From Rhodospirillaceae bacterium (GTDB lineage: Bacteria; Pseudomonadota; Alphaproteobacteria; MPNO01; UBA2964), in NCBI GenBank assembly GCA_002709075.1, contig PAPV01000005.1:153989-217988 (forward strand): a DNA stretch of 64,000 nt. The letters run 5' to 3'. How positions within the stretch are numbered: the stretch's first letter is position 1; every line of letters begins with the position of its first letter. Made by a program: the position numbers and the translations under genes. Positions 51,548-61,217 of this stretch are shown piece after piece. The notes below the pieces were generated by a model, which searched no databases, had not been told where the DNA came from, and saw only the letters and a list, made by a program, of their open reading frames with translations.

Positions 51548-52897
51548 TCAGCTGGTAGATCGTCGTTCTACCATTTTTTCTAACCAGTGAATGTCATATT
51601 CACCGTTAATAAAGTCTGGCTGAGTGATTATTTCTTGGTGTAGTGGAATTGTGCTGTCTATTCCTCCAATAACATATTCGTCAAGTGTACGACGTAAACG
51701 CATCAAGCATTCATTTCGATTGCTGCCGTAAACAATCAGCTTGGAAACAAGACTGTCGTAGTAAGGCTGCACGCGATAACCGGAATACAGTCCTGAGTCC
51801 ACACGAACACCCAAGCCTCCTGGTGGATGGTAATCGGTTACCTGACCGGGCGATGGTATAAAATTGATTGGATTCTCGGCATTTATACGGCATTCAATGG
51901 CATGCCCAGAAAAATTTATATCTTTTTGGCTCATACCCAATGGTGCGCCTGCAGCAACACGAAGTTGCTCGCGAACAATATCTAAGCCAGTTACCATTTC
52001 AGTTACGGGATGTTCAACCTGCAATCGAGTATTCATTTCTATAAAATAAAAACAACCATCTTGGTAAAGGAACTCGACTGTTCCGGCATTCTGATAACCT
52101 AGTTCTGCTAAAGCATCACATACTGTTTTTCCTATAGTGTCACGTTCATCAGCGTTTAATGCTGGAGAACCGGCTTCCTCAAGAACCTTTTGGTGTCGAC
52201 GCTGAAGGGAACAATCGCGTTCTCCAAAATGTAATACGGTTTTTTTGTTATCGCCCATAACTTGGATTTCGATGTGACGAGGTCTTTCCAAAAATTTTTC
52301 TATGTATACAGCGTCATTTCCAAAAGCAGCGCCTGCCTCTGAGCGTGCACGTGACAAGGCTGATTCTAACTCTGCTTGTTCCCGAACAATTTGCATTCCG
52401 CGTCCGCCACCGCCGGCAGAAGCTTTTACTAATATAGGGTATCCTATACTTTTTGCTACGCTTATAGCGGTTTCAATGTCATTAATTGCTTCTTCTGATC
52501 CAGGAACAACAGGAATGCCCAGCTCTTTGACCTTCGCTTTAGAAGCAATTTTATCTCCCATTAGTGCTATGTGTTCAGAAGTTGGTCCGATAAAGCCTAT
52601 TCCGTGTTCTTCAACAATAGATGCAAATTTGGCGCTCTCAGATAAAAATCCGTAACCAGGATGTATGGCATCTGAATTGGTAACTACAGCGGCTGTTATT
52701 ATAGCAGGAATATTTAAATAGGACTCTGTAGCACTCGCTCCTCCAATACAAACACTTTCGTCAGCAAGCCGGACGTGCATGGCGTCTGCATCAACAGTTG
52801 AATGAACGGCAACAGTGTTTACTCCCATTTCGTGGCAGGCACGGTTAATGCGCAGTGCTATTTCCCCCCGATTTGCTATGAGCACCTTATCAAACAT
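51548..52897 (-). CDS. accC: Acetyl-CoA carboxylase, biotin carboxylase subunit
   Basis: A 449-residue ATP-grasp enzyme, full length. N-terminal 'VLIANRGEIALRI', ATP-binding 'KASAGGGGRGMQIV', catalytic 'ERDCSLQRRHQKVLEE' and 'FIEMNTRLQVEHPVTE' are all present. It carboxylates biotin on AccB in the first step of fatty-acid synthesis. It lies in the minus-strand operon aroQ-accB-accC-aat, 9 nt after accB. Confidence 0.96.
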   Translation of the reverse strand: MFDKVLIANRGEIALRINRACHEMGVNTVAVHSTVDADAMHVRLADESVCIGGASATESYLNIPAIITAAVVTNSDAIHPGYGFLSESAKFASIVEEHGIGFIGPTSEHIALMGDKIASKAKVKELGIPVVPGSEEAINDIETAISVAKSIGYPILVKASAGGGGRGMQIVREQAELESALSRARSEAGAAFGNDAVYIEKFLERPRHIEIQVMGDNKKTVLHFGERDCSLQRRHQKVLEEAGSPALNADERDTIGKTVCDALAELGYQNAGTVEFLYQDGCFYFIEMNTRLQVEHPVTEMVTGLDIVREQLRVAAGAPLGMSQKDINFSGHAIECRINAENPINFIPSPGQVTDYHPPGGLGVRVDSGLYSGYRVQPYYDSLVSKLIVYGSNRNECLMRLRRTLDEYVIGGIDSTIPLHQEIITQPDFINGEYDIHWLEKMVERRSTS

Positions 52898-52906
52898 TTG
52901 CCGTCT

Positions 52907-53362
52907 TTATTTTATAATCATGAGTTCTTCGCCGAATTCAACTGGCAGTTTGTCTGAAATAAGAATCTCTGTGACCTTACCATTTTTGGATGCTCTAACT
53001 GGATTAAAAGTTTTCATAGCCTCTATTAGAAGTAAGGTGTCACCTTTCTTTACGGTATCACCCAATTTAACAAAATTTTCTGCCCCAGGTTCTGGAGATA
53101 AATAAACAACACCAACCATGGGTGCTGTTATAGCATCATTCGAGCTCAATTTATTTTTTTCTTCTGGGGAATTATAATTGTTAGAAGGTAGTTCTGAAAG
53201 TGAAGCCTCTGTTGTATTTGTTATCAAGGCATTTCCGTGTATCGAACGAGCAATACGAATGCTCTTGTTGCCGTCTCTGACTTCAATTTCAGAGAGACCA
53301 GTTTCATTTAATAATTCAGCTAATTTTTTTACCGCGGATTCTTCTATATCGAATTTTGCCAT
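52907..53362 (-). CDS. accB: Acetyl-CoA carboxylase, biotin carboxyl carrier protein
   Basis: A 151-residue BCCP. An N-terminal helix region ('IEESAVKKLAELLNETGLSEIEV', quoted in part: KKLAELLNETGLSEIEV) and a Ser/Asn-rich linker precede the C-terminal biotinyl domain with biotin-accepting Lys117 in 'IEAMKTFNPV'. The 'PAPGA..F'-type thumb is seen as 'SPEPGAENFVKLGD'. I chose ATG 53362 ('MAKFDIEE'); the frame is open to 53440 but that would overlap aroQ. Its partner accC follows. Confidence 0.95.
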   Translation of the reverse strand: MAKFDIEESAVKKLAELLNETGLSEIEVRDGNKSIRIARSIHGNALITNTTEASLSELPSNNYNSPEEKNKLSSNDAITAPMVGVVYLSPEPGAENFVKLGDTVKKGDTLLLIEAMKTFNPVRASKNGKVTEILISDKLPVEFGEELMIIK

Positions 53363-53370
53363 CTTTTTGA

Positions 53371-53814
53371 TCACCCATTTTCCAGCAAAGCTTGCACCGC
53401 AATTATAGCTAACATATAACCGTTTGCCCCGAATCCACACACCACTCCAGTGCTAATACCGGAAATGACTGATTCATTTCTAAAACTCTCTCTCGTAAAA
53501 ATATTAGATATGTGCACTTCAACTATTGGACAGGAATGTTGCACTAAAGAGTCTCTTATTGCAATTGATGAGTGAGTGTAGGCTGCGGGATTTATGATTA
53601 TGGCAGCATGCTTGGATTGTTGTATCCAATCAATCAATTCGCTTTCAGAGTTGGTTTGCCTAAAGTCTACAGTCAAGCCGCAGGGCTTTGCCGTTTTTTT
53701 ACATAAGCCCTCAATATCTGATAAAGTTTGAGTGCCATATATTTGTGGTTCTCTTTTTCCGAGTAAATTAAGGTTAGGCCCATTTAATACTAAAATTGTT
53801 TTCGAGTCTGACAC
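53371..53814 (-). CDS. aroQ: Type II 3-dehydroquinate dehydratase
   Basis: A 147-residue dodecameric-type dehydroquinase that makes 3-dehydroshikimate in the shikimate pathway. 'VLNGPNLNLLGKREPQIYG' holds the catalytic Tyr and Arg, 'FRQTNSESELIDWIQ' follows, and 'INPAAYTHSSIAIRDSL' and 'VEVHISNIFTRESFR' hold the His and the substrate-binding residues. GTG start with GAGAG upstream. First gene of the aroQ-accB-accC-aat unit. Confidence 0.95.
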   Translation of the reverse strand: MSDSKTILVLNGPNLNLLGKREPQIYGTQTLSDIEGLCKKTAKPCGLTVDFRQTNSESELIDWIQQSKHAAIIINPAAYTHSSIAIRDSLVQHSCPIVEVHISNIFTRESFRNESVISGISTGVVCGFGANGYMLAIIAVQALLENG

Positions 53815-54138
53815 TGACGATACTCTCTATAGGTTTTATTTCTAAACCCTTACCCTACTGCTCTCATGTGTGCAATATATCAAAAATTGCATTAAGTGGA
53901 TAAATAAATGGGAGTAGTCAAAATCTTTTAATTTGGCCTTGCATATTAATGCATTACTTGAAAAACCCGTTCGTGTTTTTATATCGCTCATAAAGTCAAA
54001 TTCTTACTTTCGCTTTGTTCTTTTTGTGTCGGGTCCCAAATTATCAAATTTTGATTAAAAATGACTAAGGCAATAATATTTCTAGTGTGTAATTTGACCA
54101 AGAAATATTATTAATCTTCATTGCCGGAGTAGCTTACA
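53815..54138 (+). other. Divergent intergenic region / leader before the ornithine decarboxylase-like gene
   Basis: 324 nt between aroQ (minus) and the decarboxylase gene (plus). It contains a small odd palindrome ATCAAATTTTGAT (54043-54055) and the 12-bp perfect hairpin listed separately. Alphaproteobacterial ornithine decarboxylase genes can carry a structured leader (the speF motif), but I cannot confirm a match by eye. No ORF is seen. Confidence 0.4.
54072..54112 (+). promoter_or_regulatory. 12-bp perfect hairpin in the leader of the ornithine decarboxylase-like gene
   Basis: AATAATATTTCT (54072-54083) and AGAAATATTATT (54101-54112) are exact reverse complements around a 17-nt loop, 27 nt before the GTG start. 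There is no T-tract after it, so it is not a classical terminator. It may be a regulatory RNA hairpin or an operator. The AT-rich arms make a chance origin possible. Confidence 0.4.
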
Positions 54139-55266
54139 GTGATAAAAAAAATTGATAAATTTTTAAAAAAAGACACTGTTCCTAGTCCATGCCTTGTAGT
54201 TGACCTAGAGATAGTCGTTGAAAACTTTCAAATATTATCATCTCTTCTTCCCGAAACACAAATATACTATGCAATTAAAGCGAATCCAGCGCGAGCGATC
54301 CTACAAAAACTCTGGCCACTAAAATCACGGTTTGACGCCGCTAGCATTTATGAAATCAGAGAGTGCCTCTCTGTCGGCGTAGACCCTATGAGTATTGCTT
54401 TCGGGAATACTATTAAGAAACGGCAGGCGATTAGAGAGGCTTATCTATCCGGAGTAAGACTCTTTGCTATAGATTCTAGTAATGAGGTAGAAAAAATATC
54501 TAAAGCTGCGCCAGGGTCATCCATTTACTGCCGCTTTCAAACAAATTGTTTTGGAGCAGACTGGCCGCTATCTAACAAGTTTGGCGTTCAACCCTCAGAA
54601 GTATTAGAAATTTTGCGATATGCAAAAAGTTTAGGTCTGGCTCCGGTCGGACTCTCCTTCCATGTCGGGTCACAACAACGAAATAATATTCGATGGGATG
54701 AAGCAATAGCGCAAGCAGCAAGGCTGTTTAAGTTAGCGCAAACAAATGGGATTAATCTTGAAATCTTAAATATCGGAGGCGGTTTCACATCAAACTATCG
54801 GGGGCGAATACCCTCTATTCAAGATACCTGCGAAGGCATAAATAAATCTGTTCGCCGTCACTTTGGGCATTCGTCGCCCCAACTGATAGCAGAACCAGGT
54901 CGATATATTGTTGGCGATGCGGGTATTATCGAAACAGAAGTAATTTCGGTCTCCACTAAAGCCAATGATTTAAGACGTTGGATTTATATCGATATAGGTA
55001 AGTTTGGAGGTTTGATCGAAACCTTAGGGGAAGCAATCCGTTATAGAATCGACGCACCATACAATGATGGGCCTAGTGGCCCTGTAATACTTGCGGGGCC
55101 AACCTGTGATGATATGGATGTGCTTTATCAGTCTGCAATCTATGAATTGCCATTAAGTATAGTTGAAGGTGATCGACTTCGCATCTACAGCGCTGGTGCG
55201 TACACTGCGAGTTACTCCGCAGTTAATTTTAATGGGTTTCCTCCTTTAAGCGAATACTATATTTAA
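54139..55266 (+). CDS. Type III PLP-dependent ornithine/lysine decarboxylase
   Basis: A 375-residue fold-type III PLP decarboxylase (eukaryotic-type ODC family). The PLP lysine is Lys47 in 'YYAIKANP'; 'SFHVGSQ' and 'LNIGGGFTS' bind the cofactor phosphate, 'EPGRYIVGDAG' follows, and Cys323-Asp324 in 'AGPTCDDMDVL' is the catalytic pair supplied across the dimer. It makes putrescine (or cadaverine) for polyamine synthesis. GTG start with CGGAG upstream. The leader carries a strong hairpin. Confidence 0.92.
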   Translation: MIKKIDKFLKKDTVPSPCLVVDLEIVVENFQILSSLLPETQIYYAIKANPARAILQKLWPLKSRFDAASIYEIRECLSVGVDPMSIAFGNTIKKRQAIREAYLSGVRLFAIDSSNEVEKISKAAPGSSIYCRFQTNCFGADWPLSNKFGVQPSEVLEILRYAKSLGLAPVGLSFHVGSQQRNNIRWDEAIAQAARLFKLAQTNGINLEILNIGGGFTSNYRGRIPSIQDTCEGINKSVRRHFGHSSPQLIAEPGRYIVGDAGIIETEVISVSTKANDLRRWIYIDIGKFGGLIETLGEAIRYRIDAPYNDGPSGPVILAGPTCDDMDVLYQSAIYELPLSIVEGDRLRIYSAGAYTASYSAVNFNGFPPLSEYYI

Positions 55267-55304
55267 ACATACTGTATATTGATTAAAACGGTGTGTAATT
55301 GAAA

Positions 55305-55952
55305 ATGAAAATTTATGGTTATTTTAGATCGTCAGCTGCATTTAGGCTTCGGATTGCGTTGAACCTAAAAAACCTGGATCACGAAACTGAATTAATTAAT
55401 TTGCAGGCAGGTGATCAATTCTCAACTTCTTTTAAAATAATAAACCCTCAGGGGCGAGTCCCAGTTTTAGATACAGGTCTCGATGTTTTGATCCAATCGA
55501 TGGCAATAATTGAATATTTGGATGAAAGTTACAACGATCCACCACTTTTTCCGCAAAGTTCTGCTGGTAGGGCAAGGGTAAAAGGAATTGCGCAGGTTAT
55601 CTCTTGCGATATTCATCCTCTGAATAATTTAGCGGTGCTCAATTATTTGCGGGAAAATTTGAATGCTAATGATGTTGCTGTGGAGAAGTGGTATCAGCAT
55701 TGGGTAAAACAGGGATTTGATGGAGTAGAAAAGCTTCTTGCACTTAGCAAGGATACGGGAATGTATTGCCACGGTGATGAGCCTGGTTTTGCTGACATTT
55801 GCCTTATTCCACAAGTTTTTAATGCTCTTCGATTTAAAATTTCTGTAAAGGAGTATCCAACAATAGAAAGAATTTATAATACTTGTATGGAACACCGAGA
55901 TTTTTACAGAGCACACCCCATGGAACAGCCTGAAGCAAAAAATCTGGCGTAA
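55305..55952 (+). CDS. maiA: Maleylacetoacetate isomerase (zeta-class GST)
   Basis: About 215 residues. The zeta-class active-site region is 'GYFRSSAAFRLRIALN' (matching SSCSxRVRIAL with Ala for Cys), with 'NPQGRVPVLD' and 'QSMAIIEYLDE' for glutathione binding and 'CDIHPLNNLAVLNYL', which is diagnostic of maleylacetoacetate isomerase. It isomerises maleylacetoacetate in tyrosine or homogentisate breakdown; maleylpyruvate is an alternative substrate. The usual partners fahA and hmgA are not adjacent. Start ATG 55305, or TTG 55299 two codons earlier. Confidence 0.87.
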   Translation: MKIYGYFRSSAAFRLRIALNLKNLDHETELINLQAGDQFSTSFKIINPQGRVPVLDTGLDVLIQSMAIIEYLDESYNDPPLFPQSSAGRARVKGIAQVISCDIHPLNNLAVLNYLRENLNANDVAVEKWYQHWVKQGFDGVEKLLALSKDTGMYCHGDEPGFADICLIPQVFNALRFKISVKEYPTIERIYNTCMEHRDFYRAHPMEQPEAKNLA

Positions 55953-55962
55953 ATGCTAAGTT

Positions 55963-57303
55963 TTATTCTGGACTAATTTTTGCAATTATATCATGCGATC
56001 TTAACCATGCAGGTTCTCCCGCTTGTAATATTTTAATCGCGCGCTTAGCCTGCTTAATTGCATCTCTTTTGCGGTTGATGAGAAGATTATATTCAGCTGA
56101 CGCTAATGCAGATAAACCGAGATGACCCAGCCTACCATTCGCTGTCGCTAATAGTCTCCACGCCAGCGGGATCCGTCGGTCTTTTAGAATAGCGTACCGC
56201 AAATGAATTCGGGCTTTAGTCACAACATTATTTTCGTTGGACTCAAGCATCGCGTGTGCAAGACTTACGCGTAATAGCGGAGCACTAGGAAGCATAGCTA
56301 CAGCTTTTTGATATGCTAATAAAGCTTGATTAATTTTGCTGTTTTCAAAAAGAATTTGACCTTTTAGTTCTCTATAAAATGGATCTTTTGGAAAATCTGA
56401 AATCAATGTATTAATCTCAGCAATAGCCTTTTTTAGATTTGCATCGCGATAATGTGCGATTGCTAATGAATAACGCTTTATAGGGCTGTTAGGCTTGGCA
56501 GAATATTTTTTTAAGACCTTATGTGGTGCGTCCAGAAACGCATCTAATTTTGCAATCATACGCGCATGCTGTGCCTTAATCTTATCTGGCAAACGTAAAT
56601 CTGTGTATTTTGAGTTTTTTACATGTTCTTTAACAAAGGATATTCGGTCGCTTGTCAAAGGATGTGTTTGGATATACGGGTCTTGAGTGCTCTCAGACAA
56701 TAGATCTTGTCCTTCAAGAATTTGTAAAAACTCGAGCATTCCCTTGCTCGAAAAACCCGCCTTTTCCATATATCTAAGCGCAGCTTGATCTGCGGACTGC
56801 TCCTGCGTTCGACTAAATTTGAGAAGTGAACGTTGTGCAATATGTGCTCCGCCGCTTCCAGCCGCCGCCATAAATCCCGGGTTGCCGCTCAGTAAACTCA
56901 ATGCGAGTCCAAACATTTGAGATGCCATTGCGGTGTTATTGCTTTTTGCTAATTCTCTACGGAGCCGTATGAGGTGGCCAGCAGAAATATGCCCAATCTC
57001 ATGGGCAATCACACCCAAAAGCTGATTGGGGTTTTGGGTTGAGCGTATTAATCCAGTTGTGAGAAAAATTTTTTGCCCCCCAGCCACGAAGGCATTAATC
57101 TCATCTTTGTTAATTAAATAAAGCCGGACAGAGTCTGGAAACATACCGGCAGCATCTATGATAGGGGCAGAAATTCTCTTTATTATACCCTCAATTTCTG
57201 TATCTCGAATGACAGAGTTTCCGATGGATACAAGTACGAAATTTTGAACCGTTACCAAAAGGAAAAAACTTATTAGCCACAAAAGGTTACTACATCCTTT
57301 CAT
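55963..57303 (-). CDS. M48-family metalloprotease with TPR repeats (BepA-like)
   Basis: A 446-residue exported protease. A signal peptide (about 1-25) precedes the M48 domain with the zinc motif HEIGH (residues 101-105, 'VIAHEIGHISAGH') and the third ligand Glu in 'EQSADQAALRYM'. The C-terminal half is helical with TPR-like repeats ('SLAIAHYRDANLKKAIAEIN', 'QALLAYQKAVAMLPSAP'). BepA-type proteins help or degrade outer-membrane LPS-transport and barrel proteins in the periplasm. Convergent with maiA (10-nt gap). Confidence 0.9.
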   Translation of the reverse strand: MKGCSNLLWLISFFLLVTVQNFVLVSIGNSVIRDTEIEGIIKRISAPIIDAAGMFPDSVRLYLINKDEINAFVAGGQKIFLTTGLIRSTQNPNQLLGVIAHEIGHISAGHLIRLRRELAKSNNTAMASQMFGLALSLLSGNPGFMAAAGSGGAHIAQRSLLKFSRTQEQSADQAALRYMEKAGFSSKGMLEFLQILEGQDLLSESTQDPYIQTHPLTSDRISFVKEHVKNSKYTDLRLPDKIKAQHARMIAKLDAFLDAPHKVLKKYSAKPNSPIKRYSLAIAHYRDANLKKAIAEINTLISDFPKDPFYRELKGQILFENSKINQALLAYQKAVAMLPSAPLLRVSLAHAMLESNENNVVTKARIHLRYAILKDRRIPLAWRLLATANGRLGHLGLSALASAEYNLLINRKRDAIKQAKRAIKILQAGEPAWLRSHDIIAKISPE

Positions 57304-57548
57304 GAAAGAGCTCCAGCAATGGATTTGATGATTAAAATTAGCATGAAGATGAATTTATACCACGATTTATAAATCTATAAATTAAAAATCGAAAAATAAA
57401 GGGCATTTAGATGAGCTGAAAAGTTTTTCAATTAGTATTCGTTGCAGAGGTAAATTTGAGCAGATAAAATTTATAGAGACGTTAAAGCAGGATATTATAG
57501 AAATTAAACTTATATATTGAATTTAGGTTTTTTTAGTGGGGTATTTCA

Positions 57549-58706
57549 ATGGTATTAAAGGTTGCAAAAAGAGGGATGATTCCTTCGTTTGTTGTAATGG
57601 ATGTTTTACAGGCAGCAAATAAGCGACAGTCTGATTGTGGTGATGTTCTGCATCTGGAATTAGGGCAACCTGCTAGCCCAGCTCCTCAAAATGTTATTGA
57701 GGCAGCAAGAAGCAAACTCTTAACCAACCCAATAGCCTATACTGAGGCATTCGGGTTACCCACACTTCGGGAAGAAATTTCTAAATGGTATAAATTGAGG
57801 TACAATGTTGATGTTTCCAAAAATAGGATTGTTGTTACTACTGGCTCGTCAGCTGGATTTCTTTTAGCCTTTCTCTCATCATTTGATATTCATGATAGGG
57901 TTGCTATGGCAGAACCCGGCTATCCGGGTTATAGAAATATTCTATTATCTTTAGGGATTGTGCCAGTAGGCTTGCCTGTTTCTTCAAAAACACGGCACCA
58001 GCTGACCTCAAAAATGCTTAACAATTTGACCAAGCCCCTGGCTGGTTTAATCGTAGCAAGCCCCTCTAATCCAACGGGGAGCATGATATCTGACCTAGTG
58101 TTTAGTGATATAGCAAATACGTGTAGAACAAAAGGTGTCCGCTTAATATCTGATGAGATTTATCACGGCATTACTTATGGGAACTCTGCTCAAACTGCTT
58201 TAAAATTTGACGATCAGGCAATTGTAATCAGCAGTTTTTCAAAATACTTCTCAATGACAGGCTGGCGCATCGGTTGGATGGTTGTGCCTGATGAATTAAT
58301 AAGATCTGTTGAGTGTTTGGCACAAAATATTTACATCTCAGCGCCAACTTTATCTCAATGGGGAGCAATTATGGCATTTAATAGTTGCGAAGAATTGGAC
58401 CTTAATGTCAAAAGATACTCTGAGAACCGGTCTTTGTTGTTGGAGGGGTTATCACATATTGGATTTGATCAAATAGCTACTGTGGATGGAGCTTTTTATT
58501 TGTATGTAGACGTGAGTAAGTATACCGATGATAGTTTCAAGTTTTGTAAAACTTTACTCAATGAAACTGGCGTTGCAATTACTCCCGGTATTGATTTTGA
58601 TACCAGAAGAGGTGAACAAACAGTCAGATTGTCTTTTTCTGGAGCGACAAGTGATATTGAGGATGCTATTTCTAGAATGGCAAATTGGATGTCAAGATAT
58701 CATTGA
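57549..58706 (+). CDS. PLP-dependent class I/II aminotransferase
   Basis: A 385-residue fold-type I aminotransferase. 'LELGQPASPAP' and 'TEAFGLPTLREEIS' mark the N-terminal region, 'SPSNPTGS' the Asn binding PLP, 'ISDEIYHGITYG' the Asp and Tyr, and the Schiff-base Lys is in 'SSFSKYFSMTGWRIGW'; the carboxylate-binding Arg is in 'TVRLSFSG'. The amino donor cannot be predicted. It is convergent with rne (3-nt gap). Confidence 0.9.
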   Translation: MVLKVAKRGMIPSFVVMDVLQAANKRQSDCGDVLHLELGQPASPAPQNVIEAARSKLLTNPIAYTEAFGLPTLREEISKWYKLRYNVDVSKNRIVVTTGSSAGFLLAFLSSFDIHDRVAMAEPGYPGYRNILLSLGIVPVGLPVSSKTRHQLTSKMLNNLTKPLAGLIVASPSNPTGSMISDLVFSDIANTCRTKGVRLISDEIYHGITYGNSAQTALKFDDQAIVISSFSKYFSMTGWRIGWMVVPDELIRSVECLAQNIYISAPTLSQWGAIMAFNSCEELDLNVKRYSENRSLLLEGLSHIGFDQIATVDGAFYLYVDVSKYTDDSFKFCKTLLNETGVAITPGIDFDTRRGEQTVRLSFSGATSDIEDAISRMANWMSRYH

Positions 58707-58709
58707 TAT

Positions 58710-61217
58710 TTAATCGAGAATTTTTTGCCACCACCCACGTTTTGGTTTTTCATCGGAAACTTTTGAAGACTTTTCTTTAATCTGGTCGCTATTTTTGTTT
58801 TCTACTGATTTACTGGTGGAATTTATTTTTTCCGCAGAAAAATCATTTTCTTTAGGATCACTTTTATTGTTATTCCTGAGGCTACTGTGAGTATTTTTTT
58901 TCTGAGAGGAACCAGAGAGATGTTCGTTCTTATCAGTGTTTTCTGTTTTTTCCACATCATCCACGGGGTTTGAGTAATGGGGTTTTCCACGATTATTTCT
59001 ACGTCTACCACCCCTTCTCCCACGTCGTCGGCGAGATAATTTTTTTTCATTACTGTCCTGGGTCTTTGTTTCAGGAATGTTTGCCGCTTCACTAGAGACG
59101 CTTGTTTCGTTAGATGCATTTGTTTCGTCTGTATCTGATTGTTGATCTGAATTCTTTTTTCGGCGTCTTCTCGATCTTTTCTTTCGTGCAACATTTGTTG
59201 ATCCCGCGCCATTTTCGTCTGCTGACGCCACCTGTGAACTCAAGTCTGGGTCACTCTTATCGCTTTTTGATTTTACTCTTTCGAGTTCGATATCTGCTGG
59301 TCCAATAGTGTCGTCCCCAAATACTCTAATTCGAAATCCGTACTTAGCTTCCATAGAGTCTAACGCATTTCGTTTTTCATTTAGAAGATAAAGTGCAACG
59401 CGCGTGGATAACGTAATTGATACCTCTTCACTTCGCATTCTTGTGCCTTCTTCTTCTATGAGACGAAGGGCATGTAGTGACATCGACTCTGTTGATCGCA
59501 GATTGCCGCTCCCTTCACAATGTGGGCAAGGCTGGGTGCTATTTTCAACAAGGCTGGGGCGCATTCGTTGTCTGGAGAGTTCTAACAAACCAAAAATACT
59601 TATTCTTCCGACTTGTATACGAGCTCGATCTGCTTTTACCGCCTCCCTGAAACGTCTTTCAACAGTTCTTTGGTTGTTTCTATCTTCCATGTCAATAAAA
59701 TCAATAACAATCAGGCCAGCAAGATCACGCAACTTAAGTTGATAGGCAATTTCGGTTGCAGCTTCCAAATTTGTTGCGGTAGCGGTTTCTTCAATATTTC
59801 TTTCGCGAGTAGCGCGACCTGAATTTACGTCAATTGCTACAAGTGCCTCTGTAGGATTGATAACAAGGTAACCACCAGACTTTAATTGAACCGTTGGATT
59901 GTGCATTGCTTCAATTTGATTTTCCACCTGATATCGATGGAACATGGGCATCGAAGTATCTTTGTAAGGTTGCACTCGTTTCGCATGACTAGGCATCATC
60001 ATTCGCATTAATTTTTTTGCTGATTGATACTTGCCGGTACCCTCTACCCATATCTCCTCAACTTCCCGAGTGTACAGGTCTCTTATTGCTCTCTTTACAA
60101 GATCTCCTTCTTCGTATACGAGACTAGGAGCAGAAGATTCGAGTGTAATGCTGCGAACATCCTCCCATAAACGCATTAGATAATCAAAATCGCGTTTTAT
60201 TTCCGATTTGTTGCGCTGCATGCCAGCGGTTCGCATAATAACTCCCATTCCATCTGGAACTTTAAGTGATTTGAGAAGGTCGCGTAGACGTCTCCTGTCA
60301 ATTGTGTTCGTTATCTTTCTTGAAACGCCTCCGTTTCCACGGGTTACATTAGGCATCAAAACACAGTATCTTCCTGCAAGAGATATGTATGTTGTGAGTG
60401 CGGCGCCTTTATTACCACGCTCTTCTTTTACAACCTGCACTAAGATTACCTGATTTCGTTTAATGACCTCTTGAATTTTATAACGTTTAAATTGCCCAGA
60501 GGCGTTTGTTTGACGGCGATGTGTATTTTTCTCGGGAAGTTCTTTTAAAGTATCTGTTTCAACTTCGCTGTCAGCTGGGTCTGGGCCCTTGTCAGTATTT
60601 TCTACTAATTCCTCTGACCTTAGTGTTTCAATTGACTTTTTTTCAGGTATTGAGAGATTCCTCCCATTACCTTCTGTAAATTCTTTTTGAGTTTCACTTT
60701 CCTCGCTAGTAGAATTATTTTTTATTTTATCTATAGGCAAAAAAACAATATCTTCACCGCGTCCAGTATTTTCGTTTAAAATAGGAGTTGCAGAGGTAGC
60801 TGTGGTTTCTGGAGTCTCTCCATCATCATCAGGGTTGCCGCTAATTTCATCGTATTCTTCGTCCAAATCTATTTCGTCAGACCCATCAATCGCTGCAAGG
60901 TGTTCTTTGGCAGCAGTTGCTGCTTGCTCAAATTCTGCTACATGCTTTTTGAGTGCTTCTCGATCTTCAATTGGGATTTGATAATAGTCTGGATGAATTT
61001 CACTAAATGCAAGGAAACCGTGTCTATCTCCCCCATAATCGACAAACGCGGCTTGCAACGAGGGTTCTACTCGTACAACCTTTGCAAGATAGATATTACC
61101 TTTATTCTGGGTTTTGGTTGATGATTCGACATCGTAATCCAATATTTTATTTGCTTCTGTTATAACGACTCGCACCTCCTCTGGGTGAGCTCCGTCAATT
61201 AGCATTCTTCGTGTCAT
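58710..61217 (-). CDS. rne: Ribonuclease E/G
   Basis: An 835-residue endoribonuclease, core of RNA decay and rRNA processing. The S1 domain starts near residue 30 but is interrupted by a long acidic insertion (about residues 105-250), a feature of alphaproteobacterial RNase E. The catalytic Asp residues are in 'ALVAIDVNSGR' and 'IVIDFIDME', and the zinc-link is 'PCPHCEGSG'. The C-terminal tail is disordered with Arg-rich blocks ('RRRRKK', 'RRRRGRRGGRRR') for RNA binding. I chose ATG 61217 (GGAGAG 8 nt upstream); the frame is open to 61241. Confidence 0.95.
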   Translation of the reverse strand: MTRRMLIDGAHPEEVRVVITEANKILDYDVESSTKTQNKGNIYLAKVVRVEPSLQAAFVDYGGDRHGFLAFSEIHPDYYQIPIEDREALKKHVAEFEQAATAAKEHLAAIDGSDEIDLDEEYDEISGNPDDDGETPETTATSATPILNENTGRGEDIVFLPIDKIKNNSTSEESETQKEFTEGNGRNLSIPEKKSIETLRSEELVENTDKGPDPADSEVETDTLKELPEKNTHRRQTNASGQFKRYKIQEVIKRNQVILVQVVKEERGNKGAALTTYISLAGRYCVLMPNVTRGNGGVSRKITNTIDRRRLRDLLKSLKVPDGMGVIMRTAGMQRNKSEIKRDFDYLMRLWEDVRSITLESSAPSLVYEEGDLVKRAIRDLYTREVEEIWVEGTGKYQSAKKLMRMMMPSHAKRVQPYKDTSMPMFHRYQVENQIEAMHNPTVQLKSGGYLVINPTEALVAIDVNSGRATRERNIEETATATNLEAATEIAYQLKLRDLAGLIVIDFIDMEDRNNQRTVERRFREAVKADRARIQVGRISIFGLLELSRQRMRPSLVENSTQPCPHCEGSGNLRSTESMSLHALRLIEEEGTRMRSEEVSITLSTRVALYLLNEKRNALDSMEAKYGFRIRVFGDDTIGPADIELERVKSKSDKSDPDLSSQVASADENGAGSTNVARKKRSRRRRKKNSDQQSDTDETNASNETSVSSEAANIPETKTQDSNEKKLSRRRRGRRGGRRRNNRGKPHYSNPVDDVEKTENTDKNEHLSGSSQKKNTHSSLRNNNKSDPKENDFSAEKINSTSKSVENKNSDQIKEKSSKVSDEKPKRGWWQKILD

